DNA of 64,000 bases from Acidimicrobiales bacterium (GCA_030743005.1 JASLTG010000012.1:26029-90028), one strand, 5' to 3'. Counted from the first letter of the stretch, positions 45,859-55,961 are shown. The notes: generated by a model not told the origin, from the sequence alone. Program-made: numbers and translations.

Positions 45859-46563
45859 ATGTCTGAGGAACCTGACGACGAACAAGAAATCGACCTTTCA
45901 GCCCTCAACGACGAGGATCTGACCGCACAGATGCACGACGACCTCTACGACGGAATGGCCGATGAGATAGTTGAAGGAACCGAACTCCTGCTTTCACGTG
46001 GATGGTCGGCTGACCGAGTCCTCGGTGATGCACTTGTAGAGGGCATGCGGATAGTAGGCATCGACTTTCGAGATGGAATCCTGTTCGTTCCCGAAGTCCT
46101 CCTTGCCGCAAACGCCATGAAGGCCGGAATGGCGATATTGCGGCCACTTTTGGCTGAGACCGGGGTCGAACCCGTGGGAAAGGTCATCCTAGGGACAGTT
46201 AAGGGCGACATTCATGACATCGGCAAGAACCTGGTCGCCATGATGCTTGAAGGTGCTGGCTTTGAGGTCATCGACCTGGGAATCAACACCGACGTTGACG
46301 AATTCCTGGCAGCTCTCAGCGAACACCAACCCGACATCCTCGGAATGTCAGCCCTGCTGACCACCACGATGCCTTACATGAAGGTCGTTATTGACACTCT
46401 CGTCGAGCAGGGCCTCAGAGACGACTACATAGTGTTGGTTGGGGGGGCTCCGCTGAACCAAGAGTTCGGCGAAGCGATCGGCGCTGATGCATATTGTCGA
46501 GACGCTGCCGTTGCTGCCGAAACGGCAACGGACCTAGTTCAGAAAAAGCGCCAGAACGCATGA
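45859..46563 (+). CDS. Methyltransferase corrinoid protein (B12-binding)
   Basis: About 234 residues from the ATG at 45859 (an in-frame GTG at 45853 is an alternative). An N-terminal helical bundle (cap) precedes a Rossmann domain with the lower-ligand motif GDIHDIGKNLVAMM, where the His replaces dimethylbenzimidazole on cobalt, and later SALLTTTMPYMKVV and VGGAPLN. This is the corrinoid shuttle that carries a methyl group from a substrate methyltransferase to tetrahydrofolate, as in MtgC/MttC-type proteins. It opens the amine-demethylation operon and overlaps the next gene by four bases. Confidence 0.93.
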   Translation: MSEEPDDEQEIDLSALNDEDLTAQMHDDLYDGMADEIVEGTELLLSRGWSADRVLGDALVEGMRIVGIDFRDGILFVPEVLLAANAMKAGMAILRPLLAETGVEPVGKVILGTVKGDIHDIGKNLVAMMLEGAGFEVIDLGINTDVDEFLAALSEHQPDILGMSALLTTTMPYMKVVIDTLVEQGLRDDYIVLVGGAPLNQEFGEAIGADAYCRDAAVAAETATDLVQKKRQNA

Positions 46564-47204
46564 GCGCGCCGACCGTCCTCATTTTGGCTTGCGGCGCCCT
46601 AGCCCGTGAGATGAAATCGCTGGTAGCGGTCAATGGACTCAATAACGTCGAAGTTGAGTACCTACCAGCATCGCTACACAACCGCCCGGAACGGATTTGT
46701 GGCCAGATTCGAGAACGTTTGGAGAGCGCAATACCGGAGTTCGATCGAATCCTCCTTGGCTACGCAGACTGCGGAACCGGTGGGGAGATAGATCGCCTTT
46801 GTTTAGAACTGCAGATTGAACGACTGCCCGGCTCCCATTGTTATGAGTTTTATCTCGAACCCGGCAAATTTGAGGAACTTCATGACGAAGAACCCGGGAC
46901 CTTCTACCTGACGGACTACCTCGCCAAACATTTCGACCGCCTGATCTTCAAAGCCCTTGGTATAGATGAACACCCGGAACTTTTTGAGATGTATTTCGCC
47001 AATTATCGACGGGTTGTCTTCCTGACTCAAGACAACAACGTTGAATGCAGCGAGGCCGCAGCTGCCGCAGCTGTTCGCCTTGGATTGCCGTTGCTCACGA
47101 TTTCTACTGGCTGGGGTCAACTCGAAACATCTGTGTCTGAAATTGCCCAATTCAAAATCGACCGAGAGCCACTCCCCGCCGTACAGGTAGCTATAAGCCA
47201 ATGA
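46560..47204 (+). CDS. DUF1638 protein
   Basis: 214 residues from an ATG overlapping the corrinoid-protein stop. N-terminal VLILACGALAREM, then LGYADCGTGGEIDRLC and ERLPGSHCYEFYLEP, with conserved cysteines that could bind a metal or cluster, and LTQDNNVECSEAA and LGLPLLTISTGWGQLE. I know DUF1638 as an uncharacterised family that tends to be encoded beside MttB-type methyltransferases and corrinoid proteins. The position between the corrinoid protein and its methyltransferases supports a role in this pathway. Exact function unknown. Confidence 0.75.
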   Translation: MSAPTVLILACGALAREMKSLVAVNGLNNVEVEYLPASLHNRPERICGQIRERLESAIPEFDRILLGYADCGTGGEIDRLCLELQIERLPGSHCYEFYLEPGKFEELHDEEPGTFYLTDYLAKHFDRLIFKALGIDEHPELFEMYFANYRRVVFLTQDNNVECSEAAAAAAVRLGLPLLTISTGWGQLETSVSEIAQFKIDREPLPAVQVAISQ

Positions 47205-47566
47205 CAGGACGCCGCCGCCGCACCGCATCGATAGCTGTGATCTCGTGGAGAGACATCCCGGCGCAAGTGGTGGCGATCCGAGGCGATGACCGCGAAACAG
47301 CCGTACTGTCCGAACGCTTCCAACACGCTATAGATCGTGCTGCGGGTGTAGCTGGCGCAACCGATACGGCCGGCTACGTTGACCAATGGACTCGCGACGA
47401 AGACGACTTAGAGGAAGATATCGCTACCCAGGTTGCGGCCAGCGCTGCGCAACTTGAGGCTCAATATGACGATGAATTACTTGAACAGTTGGTGCAGAAC
47501 GGCGGCTTCAAACGTGACGATGATGGTGCCAGCCAGCGATGCAGCGTCGCCAAACAGGCCACCTAA
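47201..47566 (+). CDS. 'Virulence factor' domain (PF13769-like) protein
   Basis: 121 residues. The N-terminal segment VISWRDIPAQVVAIRGDD, then LSERFQHAIDRAAGVAG and YVDQWTRDE, fits the small domain misleadingly named Virulence_fact. It overlaps DUF1638 by four bases. In my knowledge this domain often sits beside MttB/methyltetrahydrofolate methyltransferase genes, which points to a role in corrinoid-dependent demethylation and away from virulence. The C-terminal 50 residues are variable and acidic. Confidence 0.7.
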   Translation: MTGRRRRTASIAVISWRDIPAQVVAIRGDDRETAVLSERFQHAIDRAAGVAGATDTAGYVDQWTRDEDDLEEDIATQVAASAAQLEAQYDDELLEQLVQNGGFKRDDDGASQRCSVAKQAT

Positions 47567-47592
47567 TTGATATCCCCAGAGCGGAGAGCGTA

Positions 47593-48504
47593 ATGACAGA
47601 CACCGTGATTAGTTCAGCCTCTAAAGAAGTGGTCATTGGTTTCGATCGGCCGTTTGTGATGATCGGCGAAAGGATCAATCCGACCGGTCGAAAGCTTTTG
47701 GCAGAAGAGATGAAGAACGGCGATTTTTCGCGCGTTGAATCTGATGCCCTCGCTCAAGTACATGCAGGGGCACAAATGCTCGACGTCAATGCCGGCATTC
47801 CGCTTGCCGACGAACCAGCCTTGCTCGCGCAAGCAATCCGGTTAGTTCAGTCGGTGACTGACGTTCCACTGTCCATCGACTCCTCAATTATTGAGGCGTT
47901 AGAAGCTGGGATAGACGCCTATGAAGGAAAGCCTCTGATCAACTCAGTGACGGGGGAACAAGAGGTTTTGGATCGAGTGTTGCCCTTAGTGGCCAAAAGT
48001 GGCGCTGCGGTCGTGGCTATATCCAACGATGAAACTGGAATTAGCGAAGACCCAGATGTCCGCTTTGAAGTTGCGAAGAAAATTGTTCATTCGGCACAAG
48101 ACCATGGCATCGCAACGGCGGACGTTGTGGTGGACCCCTTGGTGATGCCCATAGGAGCAATGGGCAACGCGGGTCGCCAAGTCTTTCACTTGGTGCGACG
48201 GTTGAGGGACGAACTAGGTGTCAACACAACTTGCGGGGCTTCGAATGTGAGCTTCGGGCTCCCAAGCCGACATCTCGTAACCGGAACCTTTCTATCGATG
48301 GCTATTGGGTCAGGTATGACCTCAGCGATTATGAATCCACTGCATGATGAGGTTAAGGCGGCTGTTATGGGTGCAGATGTGCTGATGGGCAATGACCTCA
48401 ACTGTGGGGCCTGGATTGCTGAGCATCGAGATCCCAACGCCACCAGCTCCGCTCGAGGAGCTCGCAGAAACCGCCGACGCGGCGGTTCGACCGCAACCAC
48501 GTGA
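47593..48504 (+). CDS. Methyltetrahydrofolate:corrinoid methyltransferase (pterin-binding domain)
   Basis: 303 residues; start at ATG 47593 with a GGAG ribosome site (a longer frame begins in the upstream gene). The pterin-binding barrel has VMIGERINPTGRKLLAEEM, VNAGIPLADEPALLAQ, VPLSIDSSIIEALEAG, and NTTCGASNVSFGLPSR, as in MeTr/AcsE and the methyltransferase part of MetH. It moves the methyl group from the corrinoid protein to tetrahydrofolate. The last 22 residues form an Arg-rich tail. It ends seven bases before the corrinoid activator. Confidence 0.9.
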   Translation: MTDTVISSASKEVVIGFDRPFVMIGERINPTGRKLLAEEMKNGDFSRVESDALAQVHAGAQMLDVNAGIPLADEPALLAQAIRLVQSVTDVPLSIDSSIIEALEAGIDAYEGKPLINSVTGEQEVLDRVLPLVAKSGAAVVAISNDETGISEDPDVRFEVAKKIVHSAQDHGIATADVVVDPLVMPIGAMGNAGRQVFHLVRRLRDELGVNTTCGASNVSFGLPSRHLVTGTFLSMAIGSGMTSAIMNPLHDEVKAAVMGADVLMGNDLNCGAWIAEHRDPNATSSARGARRNRRRGGSTATT

Positions 48505-48511
48505 GGCGGAC

Positions 48512-50545
48512 ATGTCAACCGTTCATCGTATTGTCTTCACTCCATCGGGCTTAGAAGCTCAGGCAGCGGACGGGGCGTCGGTATTGGAGGTCGCCCGAAC
48601 AGCTCGGGTGGACCTAGACAGCGTGTGTGGAGGTCGCGGAGCCTGCGGGCGGTGTCAAATCATCCCGTCATTTGGGGAGTTTCCGAAATGGGCACTCAAA
48701 TCTGAGCCTCTTCACCTGAGCGAGGTTGGTGCGACCGAAGCCAACTATCAAGGACGTCGCTTTGTGCCAGACGGCTCGCGACTTGGCTGCCAAGCAAAGA
48801 TCTACGGCCCTATCGTTGTTGAGGTACCGCCGGAAAGTCAGCTGCATGCACCGATCATCCGGAAGGAAATCAACCTAAACGGATTGTCGCTTGATCCGGT
48901 TAGCAGTCTTCGTGTCGTTACTGTCAGCGCTACTCAGGTTAAATCAGTTGGCGTCCAGGCCGCGATTAACGAGGCTTGTCAACAGGAATGGCATTTCGTG
49001 CCTGAATCATACGAATCCGATGTCTTGGAACAGGTGGACCAATTTGTTGGCGATGTCGATGAGACTGTAACCCTGCATCTGAGGCAGACCGACACTTCAA
49101 CGACGGTGCACTCGGTTCGCAAAGGAGTCCGCCTTGACAACCTGGGTGTGGCTATTGATCTTGGCTCAACAACCGTGGCTGCCCATCTCATTGACTTGGG
49201 CACAGGAGAAATCCTAACTAGTGGTGGGCTAATGAACCCTCAGATTCGTTTGGGTGAGGATCTCATGAGTCGAGTTAGTTACGTCATGATGAACCCGGAT
49301 GGCGGCGACGAATTGACCGGTTTGGCCCGAGAAGCTGTAGCCGGTCTGATTGACACCTTGTTAGAAGACGCTGATAGGTCCGTCGAAGATGTGACAGAGG
49401 TCGTGCTGGTGGGAAATCCGGTGATGCATCATTCATTTTTAGGTTTTGATGTTGTACCCCTCGGCCAAATGCCGTTCGATTTGGCGACTGATCGTTCAGT
49501 TACCGTCGCAGCTGCGACTGTCGGACTACCTCCTTCCAAGGCCTCGGTGTATCTGCCGCCGTGCATAGCGGGCCATGTGGGCGCCGATGCGGCTGCTGCT
49601 GTTTTGGCTGAAGCACCACATAAGTCAGAGCAACGGCAGCTTCTAGTAGATGTTGGGACTAACGCCGAAATCGTTTTTGGAAACGAAAATCAACTGTACG
49701 CTGCTTCTAGTCCCACAGGTCCAGCCTTTGAGGGCGCCCAAATCACCCACGGGCAGAGAGCCATACCTGGGGCTATTGAGCGTGTCCGGATCAACAAGGA
49801 CACTTTTGAACCTGAGATCAAAATCATCGGATCAGAGTTGTGGTCTTCTGAGACCGGTTTCTCAGGAGTGCTTGAGGACCCTGGAATCACCGGTATTTGC
49901 GGTTCAGGGATAATCGAAGCAGTGGGCGAACTCTTCTTAAGCGGACTCATGACCGCTGACGGGGTGATCCTTGATAGTCGAGATAGAACGGACCGGGTGA
50001 TCTCAGACGGTCGAACATTTTCTTACGTGTTGCACCGGGCCGGTGGTGCCGATGATCATGATGGAAATTTCATTGTGATTTCCCAACCAGATATTCGGGC
50101 AATTCAACTCGCCAAGGCTGCGTTGCGTGCCGGAATAGATCTGCTGTTGGAACATGCAGACTGCGCGGCGCCGGACGAAATTCGACTAGCTGGCGCCTTT
50201 GGTGCCCATATTGACCCTAAATATGCGATGGTCCTTGGGTTAATCCCAGATTGCCCACTTGAGGACGTTCGCGCAGTCGGCAATGCCGCTGGGAGCGGAG
50301 CGGCAAGGCTTCTGCTCTCGAACGAGGAGCGAACTGCGGTTGAACAGCTTGTTCAGGGAATAGAGAAGATCGAAACAGCCACCGAAGAACGTTTCCAGGC
50401 GTTGTTTGTTGACGCGATGAGCTTTCCGCACGCCACCGCTCAATACCCGAATCTCAAAAAAACAGTTGATCTGCCTGCACGCCCTCTAGCGTCTAATCCT
50501 GCAGGCACACGCCGCAAACGGCGTTCACATCGGAAGGAAACCTAA
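48512..50545 (+). CDS. Corrinoid-protein activator: [2Fe-2S] ferredoxin plus ASKHA ATPase (RACo-like)
   Basis: 677 residues from ATG 48512 (ribosome site AGGCGG); a 40-codon upstream extension to 48392 is possible but overlaps the previous gene. The N-terminal plant-type ferredoxin motif is CGGRGACGRC with a fourth Cys in LGCQAKIYG. A DUF4445 ASKHA-fold ATPase follows, with IDLGSTTVAAHLIDLGTG, LVDVGTNAEIVFGN and GICGSGIIEAVGE. Such proteins use ATP and an electron to return inactive Co(II)-corrinoid to Co(I). It is needed here because oxygen inactivates the corrinoid. Confidence 0.92.
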   Translation: MSTVHRIVFTPSGLEAQAADGASVLEVARTARVDLDSVCGGRGACGRCQIIPSFGEFPKWALKSEPLHLSEVGATEANYQGRRFVPDGSRLGCQAKIYGPIVVEVPPESQLHAPIIRKEINLNGLSLDPVSSLRVVTVSATQVKSVGVQAAINEACQQEWHFVPESYESDVLEQVDQFVGDVDETVTLHLRQTDTSTTVHSVRKGVRLDNLGVAIDLGSTTVAAHLIDLGTGEILTSGGLMNPQIRLGEDLMSRVSYVMMNPDGGDELTGLAREAVAGLIDTLLEDADRSVEDVTEVVLVGNPVMHHSFLGFDVVPLGQMPFDLATDRSVTVAAATVGLPPSKASVYLPPCIAGHVGADAAAAVLAEAPHKSEQRQLLVDVGTNAEIVFGNENQLYAASSPTGPAFEGAQITHGQRAIPGAIERVRINKDTFEPEIKIIGSELWSSETGFSGVLEDPGITGICGSGIIEAVGELFLSGLMTADGVILDSRDRTDRVISDGRTFSYVLHRAGGADDHDGNFIVISQPDIRAIQLAKAALRAGIDLLLEHADCAAPDEIRLAGAFGAHIDPKYAMVLGLIPDCPLEDVRAVGNAAGSGAARLLLSNEERTAVEQLVQGIEKIETATEERFQALFVDAMSFPHATAQYPNLKKTVDLPARPLASNPAGTRRKRRSHRKET

Positions 50546-50546
50546 G

Positions 50547-52073
50547 GTGGCTACCCGTCGGTCAGGTGGTAGGTCAGCGCGACATGCAGCGCGTGCAGCG
50601 CAGTCGGATGTTTCTAAACCGTTCCTCGAGCGGCGCTTGCCGCCGGTGGAAGTCCTCGATGAGGACGGCCTTAGCCAGATCGAAGAAAACGCGGAAATCA
50701 TTTTGAGTGAAGTGGGTATCGCATTCCAAGATTTTCCTGAGGCCCTCGAGATGTGGCGTGCAGCCGGGGCAGAGGTTGAAGGCGACCTCGTTAAGTTCCC
50801 TCGGGGTTTGTGTAGGCAACTAGTCCAAGAGGCGGCACCTTCAAGCTTTACTCAGCATGCGCGAAACCCGAGTCGTTCTGTACAAATAGGAGGGAACAAC
50901 ACAGTGTTCTCCCCTAACTACGGCTCCCCATTCGTTACAGATCTTGATGATGGTCGACGTTACGCAACGCTGAAAGATTTCGAAAACGTCGTGAAGTTGA
51001 CGTACCAACTCCCCCACCTTCACCACAGTGGAGGAACTGTTGTCGAGCCGGTGGACGTGCCGGTCAACAAGCGACATTTGGACATGGTCTATTCCCATTT
51101 GAAGTACAGCGATAAGCCATTGATGGGTTCGGTTACTGCTCCTCAACGGGCCGCTGACTCAATCGAATTGTGTCGGCTTGCATTTGGCGGTGACCTCGAA
51201 CAGCGCACTGTCCTTACGAATTTGATTAACGCCTCGTCTCCATTGCGCTGGGACTCCACCATGTTGGGTGCGGCGAAGGTCTATGCAGAGCACAACCAGG
51301 CCTGCATTATTTCCCCTTTCATCCTCGCTGGAGCGATGTCGCCGGTCACTGTCGCTGGTTTGGCAGCACAAGCGCTCGCGGAGGCATTGTCAGGGATGGC
51401 GTTTTGCCAGCTAGTGCGGCCTGGTGCGCCGGTCATCTTCGGCACTTTCGCTTCTTCAATGTCGATGGCAACCGGTGCCCCAACCTTTGGAACCCCGGAG
51501 GGCGGTTTGGCAATCTATGTAATGGCTGCTTTAGCTAGAAGAGTCGGTGTTCCTTTCCGTTCTGGTGGAATGTTGACAGCGTCCAAAGGTCCCGATGCCC
51601 AAGCTGCTTACGAATCTCTGTCAACGCTGCTTCCGACAATGCAGGCGGGGGTTCATTTCGTACTTCACGCTGCCGGTTGGGTTGAAGGTGGATTAGCACT
51701 CAGCTACGAGAAGTTGTTACTGGACGCCGATCAGTTAGGAATGATGGCTGTATACGCCGACGGTGTCGACATGACTCCAAATGGACAAGCTATGGAGGCG
51801 TTTAGGACCAACCCCCATGGCGCCCACTTCTTGGGAAATGGCCACACGTTGGAAAATTTTGAAAGTGCCTTTTATAGGTCCACTCTCGCCGATAGCAACA
51901 GTTATGAACAGTGGCATGAGGAGGGCGAGCTGAGTGCCGCACAGCGTGCCAATTCAGCCTGGAAACAGATGCTCAATGACTATCAAGCGCCTCCGTTGGA
52001 CGAAGAAGCTGACCATGCTATGTGCGCCTATGTCGCGAAGCGGAAGGCCGAAGAACCGGACGAGATCGGGTAA
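50547..52073 (+). CDS. MttB-family (trimethylamine/glycine-betaine-type) methyltransferase, non-pyrrolysine
   Basis: 508 residues, GTG start one base after the activator gene. MttB-family segments include NNTVFSPNYGSPFVTDL, LHHSGGTVVEPVDVPVNKRHLDM, SSPLRWDSTMLGAAKVYAEHNQ and GTFASSMSMATGAPTFGTPEG. There is no in-frame TAG, so pyrrolysine of true MttB is absent; such relatives include the glycine betaine methyltransferase MtgB. It would methylate the corrinoid protein from a quaternary amine. The substrate cannot be read from the sequence; the choline-dehydrogenase-like neighbour favours glycine betaine. Confidence 0.9.
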   Translation: MATRRSGGRSARHAARAAQSDVSKPFLERRLPPVEVLDEDGLSQIEENAEIILSEVGIAFQDFPEALEMWRAAGAEVEGDLVKFPRGLCRQLVQEAAPSSFTQHARNPSRSVQIGGNNTVFSPNYGSPFVTDLDDGRRYATLKDFENVVKLTYQLPHLHHSGGTVVEPVDVPVNKRHLDMVYSHLKYSDKPLMGSVTAPQRAADSIELCRLAFGGDLEQRTVLTNLINASSPLRWDSTMLGAAKVYAEHNQACIISPFILAGAMSPVTVAGLAAQALAEALSGMAFCQLVRPGAPVIFGTFASSMSMATGAPTFGTPEGGLAIYVMAALARRVGVPFRSGGMLTASKGPDAQAAYESLSTLLPTMQAGVHFVLHAAGWVEGGLALSYEKLLLDADQLGMMAVYADGVDMTPNGQAMEAFRTNPHGAHFLGNGHTLENFESAFYRSTLADSNSYEQWHEEGELSAAQRANSAWKQMLNDYQAPPLDEEADHAMCAYVAKRKAEEPDEIG

Positions 52074-52901
52074 TCAGCCAGCTACAACGCAAACGGTTCC
52101 GATGACAGCAAGAACGATCCCAACGATCTGTCGTTTCTCTATAGCGTCGTCATAGTGAAGTCGTCCGACAAGAACCGTGAATACAGGAAACAGTGAAATC
52201 CCTATGACTGTGGCGAGCGAATCGAAACGTAAGCCCTGAAAGAACGCCACACTCGCTCCACCTGCGCAGATTCCGGCGGCTATACCAACTGTCCTAGAAC
52301 CCCTCGGGGCAACGACCCGATTCTTGGTCAAAATAGCTAAGGGGAGCATTAAGGCGAACGCTATGACTCGTTGCCCAGCTATAGCGATCGGCCCCGAAGC
52401 CGAACCAACATCGAGCAGAACAGCTTGCCCGACGCCATACCCCAAACCCGAAAGCAACCCCCACTTAATTCCAGCGATGGTGGATCCGGTTTGGTGGCGA
52501 CCCGCTGTTACAGCGACAAGTCCAAATAGGGCGAGGATGACGCCGAGTAAGGAAATCGCGGAGATATCGACGTTGCGCATTATCGCCCAACCGAACGGCA
52601 CGAGCGTCGCGAGAATCGCAGCCAATGGAGCAACAATCGCTGAGGTAGCTCGGGTGAGACCCAAGTAATAGCAACACAACCCGACGGCAAAACCAGCACC
52701 GGAAATCCCGCCCAAGGTCAGGTCCCGAAAGGTGAAACTTCCAGGCCAAAAGATTAACGAGAGAAGAACAGCCGCTGCGCCAAAGACCTGCATGCTACTT
52801 GCACTCGTAATGGCGCTTGAGGAAAGCGTGACCCGACGGCCGAACAGGTCGCTGAACCCTATGAGTAAGGCGGCGGCTACACCCAAAAGTGCACCGATCA
52901 T
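52074..52901 (-). CDS. EamA/DMT-family membrane transporter
   Basis: About 275 residues from ATG 52901; longer frames exist but add a low-complexity, Pro/Arg-rich leader. Ten predicted membrane helices in two EamA repeats, the first GALLGVAAALLIGFSDLFGRR and the later GICAGGASVAFFQGLRFDSLATVIGISLFPVFTVLVG. The stop abuts the MttB stop, so the genes converge. EamA proteins export or import small metabolites; a substrate among amines is possible given the neighbours. Confidence 0.85.
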   Translation of the reverse strand: MIGALLGVAAALLIGFSDLFGRRVTLSSSAITSASSMQVFGAAAVLLSLIFWPGSFTFRDLTLGGISGAGFAVGLCCYYLGLTRATSAIVAPLAAILATLVPFGWAIMRNVDISAISLLGVILALFGLVAVTAGRHQTGSTIAGIKWGLLSGLGYGVGQAVLLDVGSASGPIAIAGQRVIAFALMLPLAILTKNRVVAPRGSRTVGIAAGICAGGASVAFFQGLRFDSLATVIGISLFPVFTVLVGRLHYDDAIEKRQIVGIVLAVIGTVCVVAG

Positions 52902-52975
52902 CGGAAGCCAAACCAATTCATCACGACAGCGAGGATACGCTGCGATCGCAGTCTTGAGCGGCGGAGGAGGTCGTG

Positions 52976-54649
52976 GTGACAGAACCTGACCTTTGTGGCG
53001 ATGACATCTATGACTATGTGATCGTTGGGGGCGGCTCAGCAGGCTGTGCATTGGCAAATCGCCTCAGCGAGGACAGCTCAATTAGCGTTCTCCTCTTAGA
53101 AGCTGGTCGCCCCGATTACATTTGGGACGCCTTCATTCATATGCCGGCTGGCTTCTCCTTTCCAATCGGGTCCCGTTTCTATGACTGGATGTATCGAACT
53201 GAACCAGAGGCCGGCTTGGACGGCCGCGAGGTGTACCACGCGAGAGGGAAGGTGCTCGGCGGTAGTTCAAGCATTAATGGCATGATTTTCCAACGCGGAA
53301 ACCCCTTGGACATGGAGCGCTGGGGCGAAGAGCCCGGAATGGAAACTTGGGATTACGCTCATACTCTCCCCTACTTCAAGAAGATGGAAAGTTGCTTAGC
53401 GGGCGCCGACGAGTGGCGAGGAGACTCTGGACCGCTCAAATTGGAACGGGGACCAGCAGAAGGACCCCTTTTCGCTGCGTTCTTTGCCGCCTGTCAAGAA
53501 GCGGGGTACTCGCTTACAACCGACGTCAATGGCTATCGACAAGAAGGGTTTGCAGCGTTCGATCGAAACGTGTTTCGCGGTCGGAGACTGAGCGCAGCTC
53601 GGGCTTACCTCCACCCCGTAATGAGTCGTCCGAATTTGAAAATAAAGACCCGCACCCACACAACACGCGTGCTGGTCGAGGCGAACCGTGTGGTCGGCGT
53701 GGAGGCGATAGAACGGACGGTCCTGGGTGGTGGCCGCCGAACCAAACGCTACAGATCCAACAACGTGATCTGCTGTGCGGGGGCGATCAATACCCCTCAA
53801 CTACTTCAGATGAGTGGTATCGGCCCGAGGGCCGTGTTGGAAAAAGCACAGACTCCAGTATTAGTTGATCTACCGGGAGTTGGTGAGAACCTCCAAGATC
53901 ACCTTGAGGTCTATATCCAACATTCAGCGCTTAAACCAATTACACAACAACCGAATCTCGCGTTTTGGCGTAGACCATGGATCGGGCTTCAATGGCTCTT
54001 TCGGCGCGGACCAGCGGCCACCAACCATTTTGAAGCAGGTGGGTTCATTCGAACTGGGTCAGATACCGACTATCCGAACGTAATGATCCACTTTCTGCCC
54101 TTGGCTGTGAGATATGACGGCTCCGTTGCCAAAGCCTCCCATGGTTATCAGATGCATGTAGGTCCAATGAATGCCGAGTCTCGAGGATCTGTCCGAATCA
54201 GATCAGCAGACCCATTCGATAAGCCGGCGATTCACTTCAACTACCTTGACACGGCGAGAGATAGACGAGACTGGGTCGAAGCAGTAAGGGCGGCCAGAGA
54301 GGTTTTGAACCAGGATGCGTTCAAGGGAATTACTGGTGGTGAACTTTCGCCGGGCGGTCATGTGAACTCTGATAAGGAAATCTTGGATTGGGTTAAACGA
54401 GATGCTGAGACAGCTCTACATCCTTGCGGTACCGCGAAGATGGGATCCGATGCCGACGCAGTTGTGGATCCGCAAAGTATGGAAGTTTACGGAGTCGATG
54501 GGTTACGGGTCGTTGACGCATCCGTGATTCCGCTGATTACCAACGGAAATATCTATGCCCCTACGATGATGGTGGCGGAGAAGGCCGCAGACCTGATTCT
54601 TGGCAATACTCCATTGCCTCCATCGGGGCCTGAGTACTACTCCACGTGA
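52976..54649 (+). CDS. GMC oxidoreductase, choline-dehydrogenase-like
   Basis: 557 residues from GTG 52976, which is spaced five bases from a GGAGGAGG ribosome site (52963-52970); a GTG one codon upstream is too close to it. FAD-binding [22 protein letters not shown], then [21 protein letters not shown] (GMC signature 1) and [16 protein letters not shown] (signature 2). The C-terminal [39 protein letters not shown] carries the catalytic His region and [17 protein letters not shown]. BetA-type choline dehydrogenase is the best match, but other alcohols are possible. Encoded beside the demethylation genes. Confidence 0.88.
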   Translation: MTEPDLCGDDIYDYVIVGGGSAGCALANRLSEDSSISVLLLEAGRPDYIWDAFIHMPAGFSFPIGSRFYDWMYRTEPEAGLDGREVYHARGKVLGGSSSINGMIFQRGNPLDMERWGEEPGMETWDYAHTLPYFKKMESCLAGADEWRGDSGPLKLERGPAEGPLFAAFFAACQEAGYSLTTDVNGYRQEGFAAFDRNVFRGRRLSAARAYLHPVMSRPNLKIKTRTHTTRVLVEANRVVGVEAIERTVLGGGRRTKRYRSNNVICCAGAINTPQLLQMSGIGPRAVLEKAQTPVLVDLPGVGENLQDHLEVYIQHSALKPITQQPNLAFWRRPWIGLQWLFRRGPAATNHFEAGGFIRTGSDTDYPNVMIHFLPLAVRYDGSVAKASHGYQMHVGPMNAESRGSVRIRSADPFDKPAIHFNYLDTARDRRDWVEAVRAAREVLNQDAFKGITGGELSPGGHVNSDKEILDWVKRDAETALHPCGTAKMGSDADAVVDPQSMEVYGVDGLRVVDASVIPLITNGNIYAPTMMVAEKAADLILGNTPLPPSGPEYYST

Positions 54650-54659
54650 CTTTGATGAA

Positions 54660-55889
54660 TTAGTGGCGCCGTCGGTACAGCATTGACACAACCATTCGCG
54701 AGGCCCGTAACGGAAACGGTTGAAATTCACTCTGCTCTTCTACAGTCGGGGCGTCATGGGCGTAGATGCGGTACAGCAGGTAGAGCGTCAAGACGAGAAA
54801 CACACAAAACGGAAAATAGAAAAAGCCTTTCACGGACCGAGTCAAAATCAGGCCCGTCACCAAGGGGCCGATTAGCGATCCAATTCCGTGAACTCGTACC
54901 AGAAGTGCCGCTGCAGCGATTCTTTGCTCGGCGTTGACCCAATCATTGGTATAGGCAACCGACATGGAATAGGTGGGATACGCAAGGCCGCCCATTAAGA
55001 CAAGGCAAACAAGAGACAACCCATCGGTGCCGTTGAGGAAGGTAAGAACGAAACAGAGCGAAGCGGCTCCCGCTGAGGCGACGGCCATAACGCCACGACG
55101 CGGAACGCGGTCTGACAATCTGCCTAACGGTATCTGGAACATCAAAGATCCGACAAGGGGTGCTCCCACGAAGTTGGCTATTTGAAGAGCACTCCAACCT
55201 TGGTAGGCGCCATAGATCGGCCCAATTCCGACCAGCGAGCCGATCGTCATGCCAGTAAAGCAACAAACAACGAGTCCAGTCGGGACGATGGAATAGAGGG
55301 CTCGAAAGGTCAACGGTTCAGGAATGGAGGTGGGGACCGAAGACCGACTTGACAATGCAATGGGCACCAAAGACATCGAGACCAATACCGAAGCAACCGC
55401 AAATAGTGTGAATCCTGCGGTACTTGAAAGGCCCACCGAGTATTGTCCGACCATTGTGGCGCCCACAGCTAAGACCATGTAAGAGCTCAGCAACCGCCCT
55501 CGGTTTTCATTGGTAGCGACGTCGTTTAGCCATGACTCCGCGACGACGTAAAGGGCGGCGACACAGAACCCGAAGACCAGCCGACAAACGCCCCACGCCA
55601 CCGGGTTGACCCACAAACCCTGGAAAAGGACAATGCTTGAGGCGGTTGACGCCAGACCAGCGAAAGTACGGATGTGGCCGACTTCCGACAGCAGCTTTCC
55701 GGTGTACCGAGTACCGAGAATAAATCCCGCGTAATAGGCGGTCATTACCAGTGAAGCTGTAAGGGCCCCGAAACCGGCAGCTTCGGCACGTAACCCCAAT
55801 AGGGGGCGTTGCAAGCCGACACCTGCTTGGAGCAACGCGATTCCCAAGAACAGCGACCAGGCGGTTAACGATCGGCTCGATTTGGTCAC
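54660..55889 (-). CDS. Major facilitator superfamily transporter
   Basis: 409 residues with 12 predicted membrane helices. It shows MTAYYAGFILGTRYTGKLLSEVGHIR (loop 2-3 GXXXXRXG-like), VFGFCVAALYVVAESWLND and VAPLVGSL.GRLSDRVPRRGVM in the middle. The VVAESWLND motif is typical of YfkF/UMF-like drug or metabolite transporters in proteobacteria and actinobacteria. It converges on the GMC oxidoreductase gene, with ten bases between. Substrate unknown. Confidence 0.86.
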   Translation of the reverse strand: MTKSSRSLTAWSLFLGIALLQAGVGLQRPLLGLRAEAAGFGALTASLVMTAYYAGFILGTRYTGKLLSEVGHIRTFAGLASTASSIVLFQGLWVNPVAWGVCRLVFGFCVAALYVVAESWLNDVATNENRGRLLSSYMVLAVGATMVGQYSVGLSSTAGFTLFAVASVLVSMSLVPIALSSRSSVPTSIPEPLTFRALYSIVPTGLVVCCFTGMTIGSLVGIGPIYGAYQGWSALQIANFVGAPLVGSLMFQIPLGRLSDRVPRRGVMAVASAGAASLCFVLTFLNGTDGLSLVCLVLMGGLAYPTYSMSVAYTNDWVNAEQRIAAAALLVRVHGIGSLIGPLVTGLILTRSVKGFFYFPFCVFLVLTLYLLYRIYAHDAPTVEEQSEFQPFPLRASRMVVSMLYRRRH

Positions 55890-55961
55890 TGAGGTACTTT
55901 CGGGGTGGCAGAGGTTTTTGAAGGGGAGAAAGTATGCCCGTTAGCTACGGCTTATAAAACC

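Noticed and set aside
48392..48512. Frameshift between the folate methyltransferase and the corrinoid activator, which overlap in an extended reading
   Set aside because: A good ribosome site and ATG at 48512 start the activator after the upstream stop; the Arg-rich tail of the methyltransferase is plausible for the family.
50547..52073. Pyrrolysine (TAG read-through) in the MttB-family gene
   Set aside because: The frame contains no in-frame TAG and ends in TAA, so it is a non-pyrrolysine relative.
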